64,000 nucleotides of DNA from Desulfitibacter alkalitolerans DSM 16504 (GTDB lineage Bacteria; Bacillota; DSM-16504; Desulfitibacterales; Desulfitibacteraceae): NCBI RefSeq assembly GCF_000620305.1, contig NZ_KK211103.1, forward strand, positions 122,664 to 186,663, read 5' to 3'. Each line of letters starts with the position of its first letter. The stretch's first letter is position 1. Shown one piece after another: positions 8,832 to 17,834 of this stretch. Position numbers and translations under genes: made by a program. The notes beneath the pieces are model-generated. The model ran no database searches. It worked only from the letters and a program-made list of their open reading frames with translations, and was not told the origin of the DNA.

Positions 8832-10055
8832 TTATTCTGCTACCATATCTATGCATCTCTCCAGATTGGCAAATACAGCATTTAAACCTGTACGCCCGGG
8901 GATATAATGTGCATATTTTGCTGAGTTGGTTGCTGCATTTTGAAATTCCCAGCTTCCAAGGGAGGTGTTGATAAAACAGGTGTCTCTAAAGAATATTACC
9001 CCCTTTTCCTTTAGCTCATCAACCGTTCCCTTAAGGCTCAGCCATGAATAAACTGACCTGCTGGTATAAACCCACAGCTGTTTATTTTTTTTCACCCTTT
9101 TGTTGACCATTAGTTTTGCCAGCTCCAGTATTTCTGCTGCCGAAGCATGGGGGCAGCCAATAACTGCTGCATCCACATGGCAGGTACAAGTATTAGACAA
9201 GTTTCCTTCTGCTTCTAGAAGCATTTTTTGCGAGAGCTCATAAACTTCCAGGGGTTTTCTGCCCTGAAATGCAGCCTTTTCATCTAAAGCCTCTGGGGTT
9301 ATTCCAGTCATATGAAACAGGGCAACTGCACCAGATGAGGCAATAGCCGCACAAAAAGCTTTTAAATGATCTCCTGAAACCCATGACGGAATTCCCTTTA
9401 GTACAGGTATCTTATCCTTTGCTATTTCCCCAGCCAAATAGCCCAGTACTGCAAAATTTTCTGTAGTGGGTTTTAAATCCAAATATGAGCAGTCAATGAG
9501 TATCTGACCTGCCCTGTTTTCCCTTTTATGGAGACCAAACTCAGGTACCCTTCCAACTACAGCACAGCAAATATCTGTATAATCCCCATACCTTTCAGTT
9601 CTTGCTCCTATAACAGAGTTTGCATAGACAATGGCATTGGATTCGGCCCAGGCTATCTGCTCACCAAACCTGGGAATCAATCCAAAATGGTAGGGGGCAC
9701 ATGTCCACGTTGGAACTGCTCCCATATTTAAATAGTGTTTTTCCAGCTGGCTGCTCTTTTCTGCAAAGGCAGGGTCAACCCCGTGTTCCCGCCAGTTATC
9801 AACATCACAGGAGGTGGCATTTAAGCTGGTGGGAATTGTCACCTTGGCTCCCAGCTGGTCCAGCTTCTCTGCAAATAAGAGGCCGGCTTCACCAACTGCA
9901 GCATATAAACATCCATCAATGTGAGCTTGTGAAACTGGAATTAAGCCATCTGCTCCATATAACTCTCCCAGCTTTACAATGATTTCCATGGCAAGTTGGG
10001 TTCCCCTGCCCTGCCTGCCCATGAGCATGTCTTCTTCAATCCTGGTCAAATGCAT
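8832..10055 (-). CDS. Aconitase X catalytic large subunit, probable cis-3-hydroxy-L-proline dehydratase
   Basis: 407 residues, DUF521/AcnX family, an iron-sulfur dehydratase related to aconitase. Recognisable blocks are TWTCAPYHFG, the conserved ESNAIVYANSVIGARTER region, SGDHLKAFC, GCPHAS and RDTCFINTS, which supply the likely cluster cysteines. In bacteria, split AcnX next to proline-racemase and ornithine-cyclodeaminase families is cis-3-hydroxy-L-proline dehydratase, giving Delta1-pyrroline-2-carboxylate. It is the first gene of the run, 133 bp ahead of the small subunit. Substrate is inferred from context. Confidence 0.87.
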   Translation of the reverse strand: MHLTRIEEDMLMGRQGRGTQLAMEIIVKLGELYGADGLIPVSQAHIDGCLYAAVGEAGLLFAEKLDQLGAKVTIPTSLNATSCDVDNWREHGVDPAFAEKSSQLEKHYLNMGAVPTWTCAPYHFGLIPRFGEQIAWAESNAIVYANSVIGARTERYGDYTDICCAVVGRVPEFGLHKRENRAGQILIDCSYLDLKPTTENFAVLGYLAGEIAKDKIPVLKGIPSWVSGDHLKAFCAAIASSGAVALFHMTGITPEALDEKAAFQGRKPLEVYELSQKMLLEAEGNLSNTCTCHVDAAVIGCPHASAAEILELAKLMVNKRVKKNKQLWVYTSRSVYSWLSLKGTVDELKEKGVIFFRDTCFINTSLGSWEFQNAATNSAKYAHYIPGRTGLNAVFANLERCIDMVAE

Positions 10056-10123
10056 AATACCACATCCTGGCTGTCTGATTTAAGCATTACCCCAATAGGA
10101 AACAAAACTCTTAATTGTTTAAC

Positions 10124-10570
10124 CTATTTTTTGAATACAAGCTGCACAAGTACTCTTACAGCCTCACCAATTACCCTTATATATGTGATAATATCCTGGG
10201 TATTTTCTTTAACAGCACTGGCAGTTTCCATGAGGTTTAGGTTTACCACATCCAACGACTTGTCTACTTTTTCAGTGGTGTTTTTTAATGTCTCGGAAAT
10301 TGAATGAATATTACTAATTGAAGCGGGAATGGTTTCATCAAAAATATGCTTGTTCTTCTTTAGAGAAGTGGTAATTACGTTAATATTTTCCGAGGTTGCT
10401 GCAAAGTTGTCAATAGTTTTTTGAATCTTTTCATCATTCTTAACTATTCTATTATTAACTTCATTAAGCATTTTATTAAATTTAATTAAAGTAATAATCA
10501 AAAAAATGCTGGCAGCTGCTACTATACTAAAAACCAAAAATATCCCCAAATCTTGTAATGAAATGTACAT
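10124..10570 (-). CDS. DUF948-like membrane protein
   Basis: 148 residues. One N-terminal membrane helix (about 8-30) is followed by a long amphipathic region with spaced hydrophobic residues and many Asn/Thr/Lys, consistent with a coiled coil. This is the layout of DUF948 proteins, often found beside YtxH proteins in Firmicutes, as here. Function unknown; envelope or general stress association is likely from the family. Confidence 0.65.
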   Translation of the reverse strand: MYISLQDLGIFLVFSIVAAASIFLIITLIKFNKMLNEVNNRIVKNDEKIQKTIDNFAATSENINVITTSLKKNKHIFDETIPASISNIHSISETLKNTTEKVDKSLDVVNLNLMETASAVKENTQDIITYIRVIGEAVRVLVQLVFKK

Positions 10571-10572
10571 GA

Positions 10573-10935
10573 TTATTCGGCCTGCACAGTTTTTGCAGTC
10601 TTGCCGGTTTTTTCCTCAATGACACTTTTTGCGTCTTCTATTATGTCCTCAACAGCCTCCCCAGCAGCTTCCTTTTTGCCTTTTATTTGCTCAAGCTTTT
10701 CACTAATTACTTCCTTGCTTTCTTCTATTAATTCTTTGCCTTCCTCTATTACTTCCTTTGCTTTATTTTTTATGTCCTCTCTAGTTTCCTTACCAGACTT
10801 TGGAGCTAACAGTACCCCTGCAGCAGCCCCAATGGCAGTACCTATTGCTAATCCTGCACCTACTTTTTTTGCTGTATCCTTTCTTTCTTCCTTTTTCTTT
10901 TCAGCTTTTAACTTCTCTAAATAATCCTTCAGCAT
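10573..10935 (-). CDS. YtxH domain protein
   Basis: 120 residues. The YtxH hallmark is a glycine/alanine-rich hydrophobic stretch with GAAAGVLLAPKSGKETRED (about residues 26-54), followed by a highly charged helical tail of alternating Glu and Lys. Family members are small membrane-associated general stress proteins. The gene ends 2 bp before the DUF948-like gene, forming a two-gene operon. Confidence 0.85.
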   Translation of the reverse strand: MLKDYLEKLKAEKKKEERKDTAKKVGAGLAIGTAIGAAAGVLLAPKSGKETREDIKNKAKEVIEEGKELIEESKEVISEKLEQIKGKKEAAGEAVEDIIEDAKSVIEEKTGKTAKTVQAE

Positions 10936-11045
10936 TATACATACCCCCTTAGATTTGTTAACCCTTATATTATTAAAAGTTTAACAAAGATGGGGTGGTT
11001 TGTCATTGGTATTATGCAATAGTTCAAGATTTATTCACAATTTCT

Positions 11046-11975
11046 TCACATTCGCGTCCTGTTTATTATCCCACGCTTTACTGGGGGAAGCATGTAAATA
11101 CTAACTATAATTAAAACCACACTTAACACTGCATAAGAGATGGTATAAATTTTCCATGGATTATAAGGAAATTCTCCCCCAAACCCCATTTCAAAAATGC
11201 TCACCATTACTATTACAGGGTTCAAGCTCCTTAAGATCCATACACTTCCAGGTGTTTCATACATAATATATGGATGTACCTGGGTATCAGGATAGCTGCC
11301 GGGTTTTTCTGCAGCCGCAGTTGTGGTTTCTGTGGTCATCCTTTGGATTTCCATATGATAATTGTTTCTGGCATACTGGTCTATAAGTTCTGCACCAAGG
11401 AAGGTAAATACCACCAGGGCAAATATTAATGCATAAGATATTACTGTGCTGATGGCAGTTTTACGTATCCAGGTGGATAAAAAAACCCCCACACTTCCAA
11501 AGAAAACCATATTTAAGAGATACAGTCCAAATACCCCTGCCAATTGTTTTGGTGCGATTCCCCCATATAATGTAACCACTGCATATACAGGTAATGTTGT
11601 TATCACCAGCAATAAAGTAAAGGATAGGGAAGATATAAGTTTGCTTAGGATAATTGAGGCTGGTGACAGACGGGTAGTTAACAGGATATTCAGGGTCTGC
11701 CTTTCCCTTTCACTGCTGATTACACCTGCAGACATGCCCGGCGTAACAAATGCTATCATAAATAACTGGAGCATGGAAAGCATGATGAAAAGCTCTCTGC
11801 TTCTATCTGGCTGAAAGGTTCCAACACCATGCCTGGTACTAAGATAGACAAAGGCAAGGGTAATGGCAACAACCGCTCCCAGGTAGAGGACAACCACCAA
11901 GGGTCCTCTAAAGGTACGAAAACGCTGCTTCAGCTCTTTAGTCAATACTGGACTTAAAAGACCCTCTTTTTTCAT
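11046..11975 (-). CDS. ABC-2 type transporter permease
   Basis: 309 residues, about six membrane helices. The LTKELKQRFR start and the SAGVISSERERQTLNILLTTRLSP block are characteristic of ABC-2 permeases (the latter is the coupling helix region). It overlaps the ATPase gene by 4 bp. It is the last gene of an operon headed by an ECF sigma factor, so it probably answers to that sigma factor. The exported substrate is unknown. Confidence 0.88.
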   Translation of the reverse strand: MKKEGLLSPVLTKELKQRFRTFRGPLVVVLYLGAVVAITLAFVYLSTRHGVGTFQPDRSRELFIMLSMLQLFMIAFVTPGMSAGVISSERERQTLNILLTTRLSPASIILSKLISSLSFTLLLVITTLPVYAVVTLYGGIAPKQLAGVFGLYLLNMVFFGSVGVFLSTWIRKTAISTVISYALIFALVVFTFLGAELIDQYARNNYHMEIQRMTTETTTAAAEKPGSYPDTQVHPYIMYETPGSVWILRSLNPVIVMVSIFEMGFGGEFPYNPWKIYTISYAVLSVVLIIVSIYMLPPVKRGIINRTRM

Positions 11976-12898
11976 TGTGCCACCTCCTGGGTAATTTTCA
12001 TGAACACATTTTCCAAATCTTCTTGTTCCGGATAAAAACCAGTTACAGGAAAACCATTTGTTACTAATTCCTTCAAGAGCCTATAGCTTTCTTGCTGTCC
12101 CCCAGTAATATATACTCGCAACCCATGGTCATCTCTTATTACATCATTAACAAGCTGATGTCTCTTGAGATAGTCAAATGTCTCCTGATGCTGCCCCAGG
12201 AGATTGATTCTAATTGTGCCCATGCCCTTTGCCTGAGAAAGTATATCCTTTACCTGTCCACTTGTAACCATTCGTCCATTTTCAATTATGCCTATAGTAT
12301 CACACATGTCTGTTAGCTCATGGAGGATATGGGAACTTATTAAAATGGTCTTGCCCAGCTTTCCCAGCTCCTTTAGTATTTCCCTCATTTCTACCCTCGC
12401 CCTTGGATCAAGGCCGGAAGCCGGTTCATCTAGAATTAGAACCTGTGGGCTGTGCACCAGGCAGCGGGCTAGACCAAGCCTTTGCTTCATACCCCGTGAA
12501 AGGGTATCCACATAAACCCCTTCCTTTCCACTGAGGTTAACCAATTCAAGAAGGTCTATTATCAGTCCAGGCCTTTTGGAAGCTGGCACAAAATAGGCCT
12601 GTGCATAGAAATCCAAATACTCGTCAACCTTAAGATTATCATAGACACCAAAGAAATCCGGCATGTAGCCAATTATTTGCCTTACCTCTTCTGGCTGTTC
12701 GGTAACCTCGAAACCACCAACATAGGCCTTTCCCCTGGTTGGTGAAAGCAGGGTTGCCAAAATTGACATTGCAGTAGTTTTGCCTGCACCATTAGGGCCA
12801 ATAAAACCAAATACTGACCCTTTATCTATGGTAAGATTCAAATCAACCAGGGCTTCAACCTCTTTATAATTCTTTGAAAGTCCAACAGTCTTAATCAT
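11972..12898 (-). CDS. ABC-2 type transporter ATP-binding protein
   Basis: 308 residues. Walker A GPNGAGKTTAMS near residue 34, a signature read as LSRGMKQRLG, Walker B VLILDEPASGLDP and the H-loop (SSHILHE) are complete. The C-terminal ~90-residue extension is typical of ABC-2 exporters of the CcmA/YhaQ type. It overlaps both neighbours by 4 bp. Confidence 0.92.
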   Translation of the reverse strand: MIKTVGLSKNYKEVEALVDLNLTIDKGSVFGFIGPNGAGKTTAMSILATLLSPTRGKAYVGGFEVTEQPEEVRQIIGYMPDFFGVYDNLKVDEYLDFYAQAYFVPASKRPGLIIDLLELVNLSGKEGVYVDTLSRGMKQRLGLARCLVHSPQVLILDEPASGLDPRARVEMREILKELGKLGKTILISSHILHELTDMCDTIGIIENGRMVTSGQVKDILSQAKGMGTIRINLLGQHQETFDYLKRHQLVNDVIRDDHGLRVYITGGQQESYRLLKELVTNGFPVTGFYPEQEDLENVFMKITQEVAQ

Positions 12899-15099
12899 AT
12901 ATCATACCTCCCCAGGACCTGAATGGCAGGCTCGGGAATAATTTCCCTGAATCCGCCTTCAACCACAATACCAAGTCTTAGTACCCCTTTTTCTGAAAGG
13001 TAAGAATGGGCATCCTCTTGAGTAATTATTGCTAGCTCTCCAGAACTTATTGAATCCCACTGATCTGTCTGCCAGTTGTATAGGCTATACTTCAAAGCAG
13101 GCGAAGGGACTATTGAGAAATTATGATAGATTTTTTCAATGTCAATATGCCCAATTTCAAAATCTACTGTAGTGGTGCCTTGAACAATAATTTCTCTTTC
13201 CCCCGGCTTATAATTGTACTCAACATTACTTTTATATACTGGTTTAAAGTGTCCCCAGGGAAAAAAGACCCTGTTTTCGTCTTGTAAATCAACTGTTACA
13301 ACTTGATTAACAAGGTGCTTGGACCTATTTGTTGTATTGAGTCCGGTAATTTCAAATATTGTTAAATCATTCTCTGCCCAGCCGCTAATTGTAATATTCC
13401 AGAAGCCTGTATATGGAATATCTAGTGGGTTAGCAGACTTCCTAGCCACATCCTGATTCATTGGTGAGCGATTTTTTTTCTCATATTCCACCTGCATTAG
13501 TCTCTGCTGGGCTTGATTTAACATTCCCCGATGTGGACCAACACTACTTTCCCATTCTAAAAAGACCTCACCTGGTTTCCATTCAAGGTTTTCAGCAATG
13601 GTCACTTCACTTCCTGCAGGCCAATTTCCTATGGTTATACTCCTTGCTCCTGCTAATAACAGCGCGTCCTGTAAGTCCAATCCAGTATTATTTGTTAGGG
13701 TTCCCTTGAGTGCATTTCCATCTAATACCAGGTTCCCCTCAATGGCACCTAAGCCCTTGTGCTCACTGGTAAAGTATATATTTCGAATAGTCCAATACTC
13801 CACCCTGTTAAAGTTAACTATCTGTTCACCTGTTTCTTTTACATTAATTGTTGTATCCCTCACGCCCCTCATAACTGGAGCTGCATTGGTATTCCTGGAT
13901 ATTTCAAAGCTGTAGCTTCCTCCCCTGGGAACAATGGCTGCAGCGGCACCTTCTATAAATGCTGTTTGGGAATCTAGAATGTTTATATTAGATGCTATCT
14001 GGACAATTCCCTCTCCAGGTATTCTATTTTTGCCTGCTCCCATAATACCCAGGGTTAATACTATAGCTGCAGCTGGTATAACTATCCATGCAAGGTCTCT
14101 TCTGTCAAATCTTCTCAAAACAAGATACAGCACAGGTCCAATTAGCAGTACATATGCGGCCAGGATGCCGGCATAAACCACTAAATTTGGGGAAGCTATA
14201 TCCTCAAAATAATTGGCTGCGTCCACATAGCTCCAGTAATTTCCCCAGGAGCTCATGTGGCTGATATGGGATCTCTTTACAAGCAATTCACTTTCCATCA
14301 ATCCCCACCAGAGCTCTAGCTCTTCATCCCTGCCTAACCCTGAGCCTGTCATAAGATCAAAAGTGCTGGTAATGATTGCTCCCTCTCCAAGGGGCTGTCT
14401 ATATAATAATGGGGTTTGGTTTTTCTCAAATAAGATTTGACCAGTGGCATCCCCCTGGGAAACAATCAGGATTCCTCCCCCGGCAGCCCAGCTCTTAAGC
14501 ACTTCTTTGTGAGCAGTTGGGATTCCATCCAATGGACCGTCTAGTACAATTAAATCTATTGGTTTTAACGGCAGCAATTTTTCCGGCAAATCACCTGCCT
14601 CTATGGTTTTTGCAGTTACGATTCTTGGGTAATCTCCACGGCCAAGGGAATCCACAACAGGTTTATATATGTCCCCCCTTTCAGAAATGCCCATGACCAA
14701 AAGACCGTCTTGTATTTGCAGTCCTTCTAAAGGTGACCATGCCATGATTCTATTGTTGGCAATGAGATTAATCTGACTGTTATTTGCTACAACTTCACCA
14801 GGGAGTAAAAAGGTAACCTTTTTTGTTTCACCGGCAGGAACTTTAATGTCCATAAAGTAGTTAATATTATCCCGGTTACTCATGTGCTCCTTGGGTATTA
14901 ATACGAGTCTGCCAGTGAGATCCGGTCCTTTATTCTCAACTATAACCTGGACCATAACCAGGCTGTTTATCTTGTAGACACCATTAAAGCCCGGCTTTGC
15001 TCTCATGGTTACATTGTTGTCTGCCACGGCAGCAGTGCCATATAAACTAATAAATAAAACAAGCAAAACAAATACAATAGTTTGCTTTCCCCTATTCAT
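12895..15099 (-). CDS. Large exported membrane protein of the ECF-sigma/ABC operon
   Basis: 734 residues, no named family recognised with certainty. A signal peptide (about 1-27) is followed by an extracellular beta-rich region, a segment resembling a glutamine-amidotransferase-like fold (SLGRGDYPRIV ... LIVLDGPLDGIP ... WAAGGGILIVSQG, residues ~150-215), two membrane helices (about 305-360) and a second large extracellular region. This arrangement is common in proteins encoded with ABC-2 exporters. Overlaps the flanking genes by 4 bp and 1 bp, so it belongs functionally with them. Confidence 0.7.
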   Translation of the reverse strand: MNRGKQTIVFVLLVLFISLYGTAAVADNNVTMRAKPGFNGVYKINSLVMVQVIVENKGPDLTGRLVLIPKEHMSNRDNINYFMDIKVPAGETKKVTFLLPGEVVANNSQINLIANNRIMAWSPLEGLQIQDGLLVMGISERGDIYKPVVDSLGRGDYPRIVTAKTIEAGDLPEKLLPLKPIDLIVLDGPLDGIPTAHKEVLKSWAAGGGILIVSQGDATGQILFEKNQTPLLYRQPLGEGAIITSTFDLMTGSGLGRDEELELWWGLMESELLVKRSHISHMSSWGNYWSYVDAANYFEDIASPNLVVYAGILAAYVLLIGPVLYLVLRRFDRRDLAWIVIPAAAIVLTLGIMGAGKNRIPGEGIVQIASNINILDSQTAFIEGAAAAIVPRGGSYSFEISRNTNAAPVMRGVRDTTINVKETGEQIVNFNRVEYWTIRNIYFTSEHKGLGAIEGNLVLDGNALKGTLTNNTGLDLQDALLLAGARSITIGNWPAGSEVTIAENLEWKPGEVFLEWESSVGPHRGMLNQAQQRLMQVEYEKKNRSPMNQDVARKSANPLDIPYTGFWNITISGWAENDLTIFEITGLNTTNRSKHLVNQVVTVDLQDENRVFFPWGHFKPVYKSNVEYNYKPGEREIIVQGTTTVDFEIGHIDIEKIYHNFSIVPSPALKYSLYNWQTDQWDSISSGELAIITQEDAHSYLSEKGVLRLGIVVEGGFREIIPEPAIQVLGRYDI

Positions 15100-16427
15100 T
15101 ACTCTATCCCCCCTGCTCTAACCCATACTAAAGCATTGTGATTGCTCTGGTTTCTTTCTACTATCAAGAAGGTACCATCTGGCGACCATTGTGGGTTATT
15201 GTCCTTGGTTGTGCTTCTCAATTCCCATATGACAGTATCCTTAAGCCCCATTGCTTCCCATTCTCTTAGCAGTTTGCTTTCATCCTCCGGACCAGGTCCA
15301 GGCAGCTGGGTAAGGTTTATCTTAAACCTACCTTCCAGATCTGCCACCCATATTTCCTGAACCCTCTGTTCTGATATGAGTAACGGGTTTCCCTCCGAGT
15401 CATAACTAAGGATTTTTTCCCAGCGTCTATCATTTACAAAAGCTAATTGATTTTTACTTGACCACCTGGGCTGACCCCCTAATCCCCACAAGGTTTCACT
15501 TTCTCCTTCTATTTCAACTACCCATATTTCTGCTTCATTATTATCATTATACCTCTGGACTGCCAGCTGCTTTCCATCTGGAGACCAGGCTGCATGTGAG
15601 CCCTGGGTAACAAACTCTGGGCCTTTATCCCCTTCAGTAATGTTCAATCTATATATTCCGTACTTGAAGTCTTCTCCATTCTTTTTGCCAACAGTAAAAA
15701 CTAACTGTCCTCCATCTGGAGACCAAACTGGCTGGCCAAGGGTTCCGCCTGCTTGCGAGCGTAAAAGTAACTCCTTGTTAAAATTTTCTAAATGCACTAG
15801 GAATAAACTGGTTTTACCGCTAGACTCTGCAATCAATAAAAGCTGTTTTTCATCTGGTGACAAGGCAGCCTCCCTAAAAACCATTCCTATTTCTGGTGCC
15901 AGAACCTCCTTTCTGTCCTGACCATTATACTTCATCTCCCATACGCTTCCTCTAAATATAAAATAAAGCTTGCCTTTTGAACCTATGGTGACACTAAAGT
16001 TTTTACTTCCCAAGCTGTCAGAGAATATTTCCCGCTCTTCTCTTTGAAAGGGTTGGTCAACCATGGATGATTCATCCACTGCAGAGGAGTAGAGAATGGC
16101 TGCAATGACAATCACAAAGGGAATTAAAAACAGCATCCACTGAAACAGCTGCACTCGTTTTTCTTTTTTGGCCACTTCCTCCTGGAATTTACTTTTCATG
16201 GGAGAAATAAACCCTTGTGTACTGGTGTCCTTTACAGGTGGTCCATGTTTTAAAAATTTTTGCCTTAATTCTTCCTTTAAATCATAATTGACAGGGACCC
16301 TTTCCCTTACCTTTCTCATTCTAAGAAGCAGGCTTGTCATCTCTGGGTCTCTTTCTAAAATTTCTTTATGATGCTGGATATCAATAACCTTATCCTTGCC
16401 CTTGTATCCCTTGTTAATATCACCCAT
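15099..16427 (-). CDS. Membrane-anchored TolB-like beta-propeller protein, possible sigma-factor partner
   Basis: 442 residues. A cytoplasmic N-terminal part (~115 residues, charged) precedes one membrane helix (LFQWMLFLIPFVIVIAAIL) and an outside domain with repeated WSPDG blades (PVWSPDGGQLVF, AAWSPDGKQLAV, PQWSPDGTFLIV) typical of TolB/WD40-like propellers. Being the second gene, 1 bp after an ECF sigma gene, with a cytoplasmic head and an external sensor domain, it is a plausible anti-sigma factor; that role is inferred from position and topology. Confidence 0.7.
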   Translation of the reverse strand: MGDINKGYKGKDKVIDIQHHKEILERDPEMTSLLLRMRKVRERVPVNYDLKEELRQKFLKHGPPVKDTSTQGFISPMKSKFQEEVAKKEKRVQLFQWMLFLIPFVIVIAAILYSSAVDESSMVDQPFQREEREIFSDSLGSKNFSVTIGSKGKLYFIFRGSVWEMKYNGQDRKEVLAPEIGMVFREAALSPDEKQLLLIAESSGKTSLFLVHLENFNKELLLRSQAGGTLGQPVWSPDGGQLVFTVGKKNGEDFKYGIYRLNITEGDKGPEFVTQGSHAAWSPDGKQLAVQRYNDNNEAEIWVVEIEGESETLWGLGGQPRWSSKNQLAFVNDRRWEKILSYDSEGNPLLISEQRVQEIWVADLEGRFKINLTQLPGPGPEDESKLLREWEAMGLKDTVIWELRSTTKDNNPQWSPDGTFLIVERNQSNHNALVWVRAGGIE

Positions 16428-16970
16428 TTAATCCACCTCCCCTTGTTTATGCCAGAGGGTTCTTAGTCTTTGCAGGGCTCTGTAGCCCATTGTTTTTACT
16501 GTAGAATCCTTTTTACCTAATACCTGTGCAATATGCTGATATTTCAAGTCACCAAAATACCTGAGCAGCAGTACATCGCGCTGCTCCTGGGACAGCTGCT
16601 CCATGCATCTCTTTAATTCAATGATTTCCTCATCAGCAAGGGCAGTTTCCTCTGGTTGCTCCCTTTTATCTGCTAATAAAGCATGTTCATCCAGGGGTAA
16701 ATGGTCCCTCCTCTTGCGAAGGTAATCAACGTATGTAGTATGGGCTATCCTGAATATCCAGGCTCCTGCCTTCTCAGGATTTCGACACTGATGAAAGTTT
16801 TCAAAGGCCTTTGTAAAAACCTGGGCAGTTAAATCATCTGCATCCCAGGTATTACGAACACGATAGCGGAGATATCTGTTAACCTTATCAAAGTATATAT
16901 CGTAAACCTCTACAAATGACTTGCTGTTGTTTTCAGTGGCATTATGGGCAATGTCTTGTGCCTTATCCAT
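16428..16970 (-). CDS. RNA polymerase ECF sigma factor
   Basis: 180 residues with sigma region 2 (VNRYLRYRVRN ... DDLTAQVFTKAFENFHQC) and region 4 (LSQEQRDVLLLRYFGDLKYQHIAQVLGK) joined by a short linker. It heads the five-gene operon running down to 11046 and probably controls it. The TolB-like gene follows with no gap. Target promoters were not identified. Confidence 0.92.
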   Translation of the reverse strand: MDKAQDIAHNATENNSKSFVEVYDIYFDKVNRYLRYRVRNTWDADDLTAQVFTKAFENFHQCRNPEKAGAWIFRIAHTTYVDYLRKRRDHLPLDEHALLADKREQPEETALADEEIIELKRCMEQLSQEQRDVLLLRYFGDLKYQHIAQVLGKKDSTVKTMGYRALQRLRTLWHKQGEVD

Positions 16971-17183
16971 TTTCTACACCTCTTTGTTTTTCTCAGGCTT
17001 TGCTCAAGGTATGCTCTATTTATAAAGACGGATTTTCATTAAAAAAGTTACACCCAGCATATCACACTTATTATTAAGGCTGCTACTTAAGACTTAATGG
17101 CAGACATGGCAAGTTATTACAAATAGCATCAAGAAACCCTCCCAAGGATTTATTCCAAGGCAAACAAGGGAAAAGGGCAGCAC

Positions 17184-17216
17184 AAAAAACCTTATCCTAT
17201 GAAGATAAGGTTTAAA
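17184..17216 (-). terminator. Rho-independent terminator of the thi operon
   Basis: 10-bp inverted repeat (arms 17187-17196 and 17204-17213, AACCTTATC/GATAAGGTT) with a 7-nt loop, followed on the minus strand by a T run. It lies just after the tenI stop. The rest of the 16971-17231 gap shows no gene; it should hold the ECF operon promoter. Confidence 0.8.
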
Positions 17217-17231
17217 AAAGACAAAGTTTCT

Positions 17232-17834
17232 CTATTTTATAGCTTCCCTTAGGTCCAAGGCAGCTTTATAAGGGTTTCCTGATGCCATGATATATGACAT
17301 TACTGCAACGCCATGGGCACCTGCATCAAGTGCTTCCCTTGCATTAAGGGGACAGATTCCTCCCAGGGCTATCAAGGGAATGTTAACTAATGGCCTTATT
17401 TTCCTGAGCAGACCAGGGCCCCCTGGCTCCAGGCCTTTCTTGCAGTCTGTTTTGAAAATATGCCCTGCAAGAAGATAACTAGCCCCATTTTCCTGGGCCA
17501 GGACAGCTTCCTCAACACTATGAATAGATACGCCTATTTCACCTTTAAAGGCATGCTGTTTTTTCATAAAATCTGAGAACCCAAGATGCAGGCCATCTGC
17601 TCCACTATCTGCTGCAGCCTGCCAATTGCTGTGGACAATAAGGCTGATATTCCTGTCTTTAACAATTTCCCTGATTTTGAGGGCCATGGGCATTAGAGAT
17701 TTATATGGAAGGTCTTTTTCCCTTAGTATTATTCCATCAATACCCCCTTCCACAGCCCCTTGAATTACATCATAGAATGTGCCTGTTTTAACCAATCTCC
17801 TGTTGCTGATTAAAAATAATTTCCTGGCTTTCAT
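17232..17834 (-). CDS. tenI: Thiazole tautomerase TenI (ThiE/TenI family)
   Basis: 200 residues, TIM-barrel ThiE superfamily. It is closer to TenI than to thiamine phosphate synthase: the block SIHSVEEAV followed by GHIFKTDCKKGLEPGG, with His125, matches the Bacillus TenI pattern, whereas ThiE would have GPIFPTxTK here. TenI aromatises the thiazole product of ThiG. It starts at the stop of thiH in a thiazole-only operon, which fits. A residual possibility is a bifunctional ThiE-like enzyme. Confidence 0.85.
   Translation of the reverse strand: MKARKLFLISNRRLVKTGTFYDVIQGAVEGGIDGIILREKDLPYKSLMPMALKIREIVKDRNISLIVHSNWQAAADSGADGLHLGFSDFMKKQHAFKGEIGVSIHSVEEAVLAQENGASYLLAGHIFKTDCKKGLEPGGPGLLRKIRPLVNIPLIALGGICPLNAREALDAGAHGVAVMSYIMASGNPYKAALDLREAIK

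Noticed and set aside
10601..10924. Plus-strand 107-codon frame opposite the YtxH gene
   Set aside because: Mirror of the Lys/Glu-rich YtxH coding sequence; low-complexity Ser/Phe product.
17232..17834. Thiamine phosphate synthase ThiE
   Set aside because: The GHIFKTDCKKGLE block and His125 fit TenI; the operon lacks pyrimidine-branch genes.
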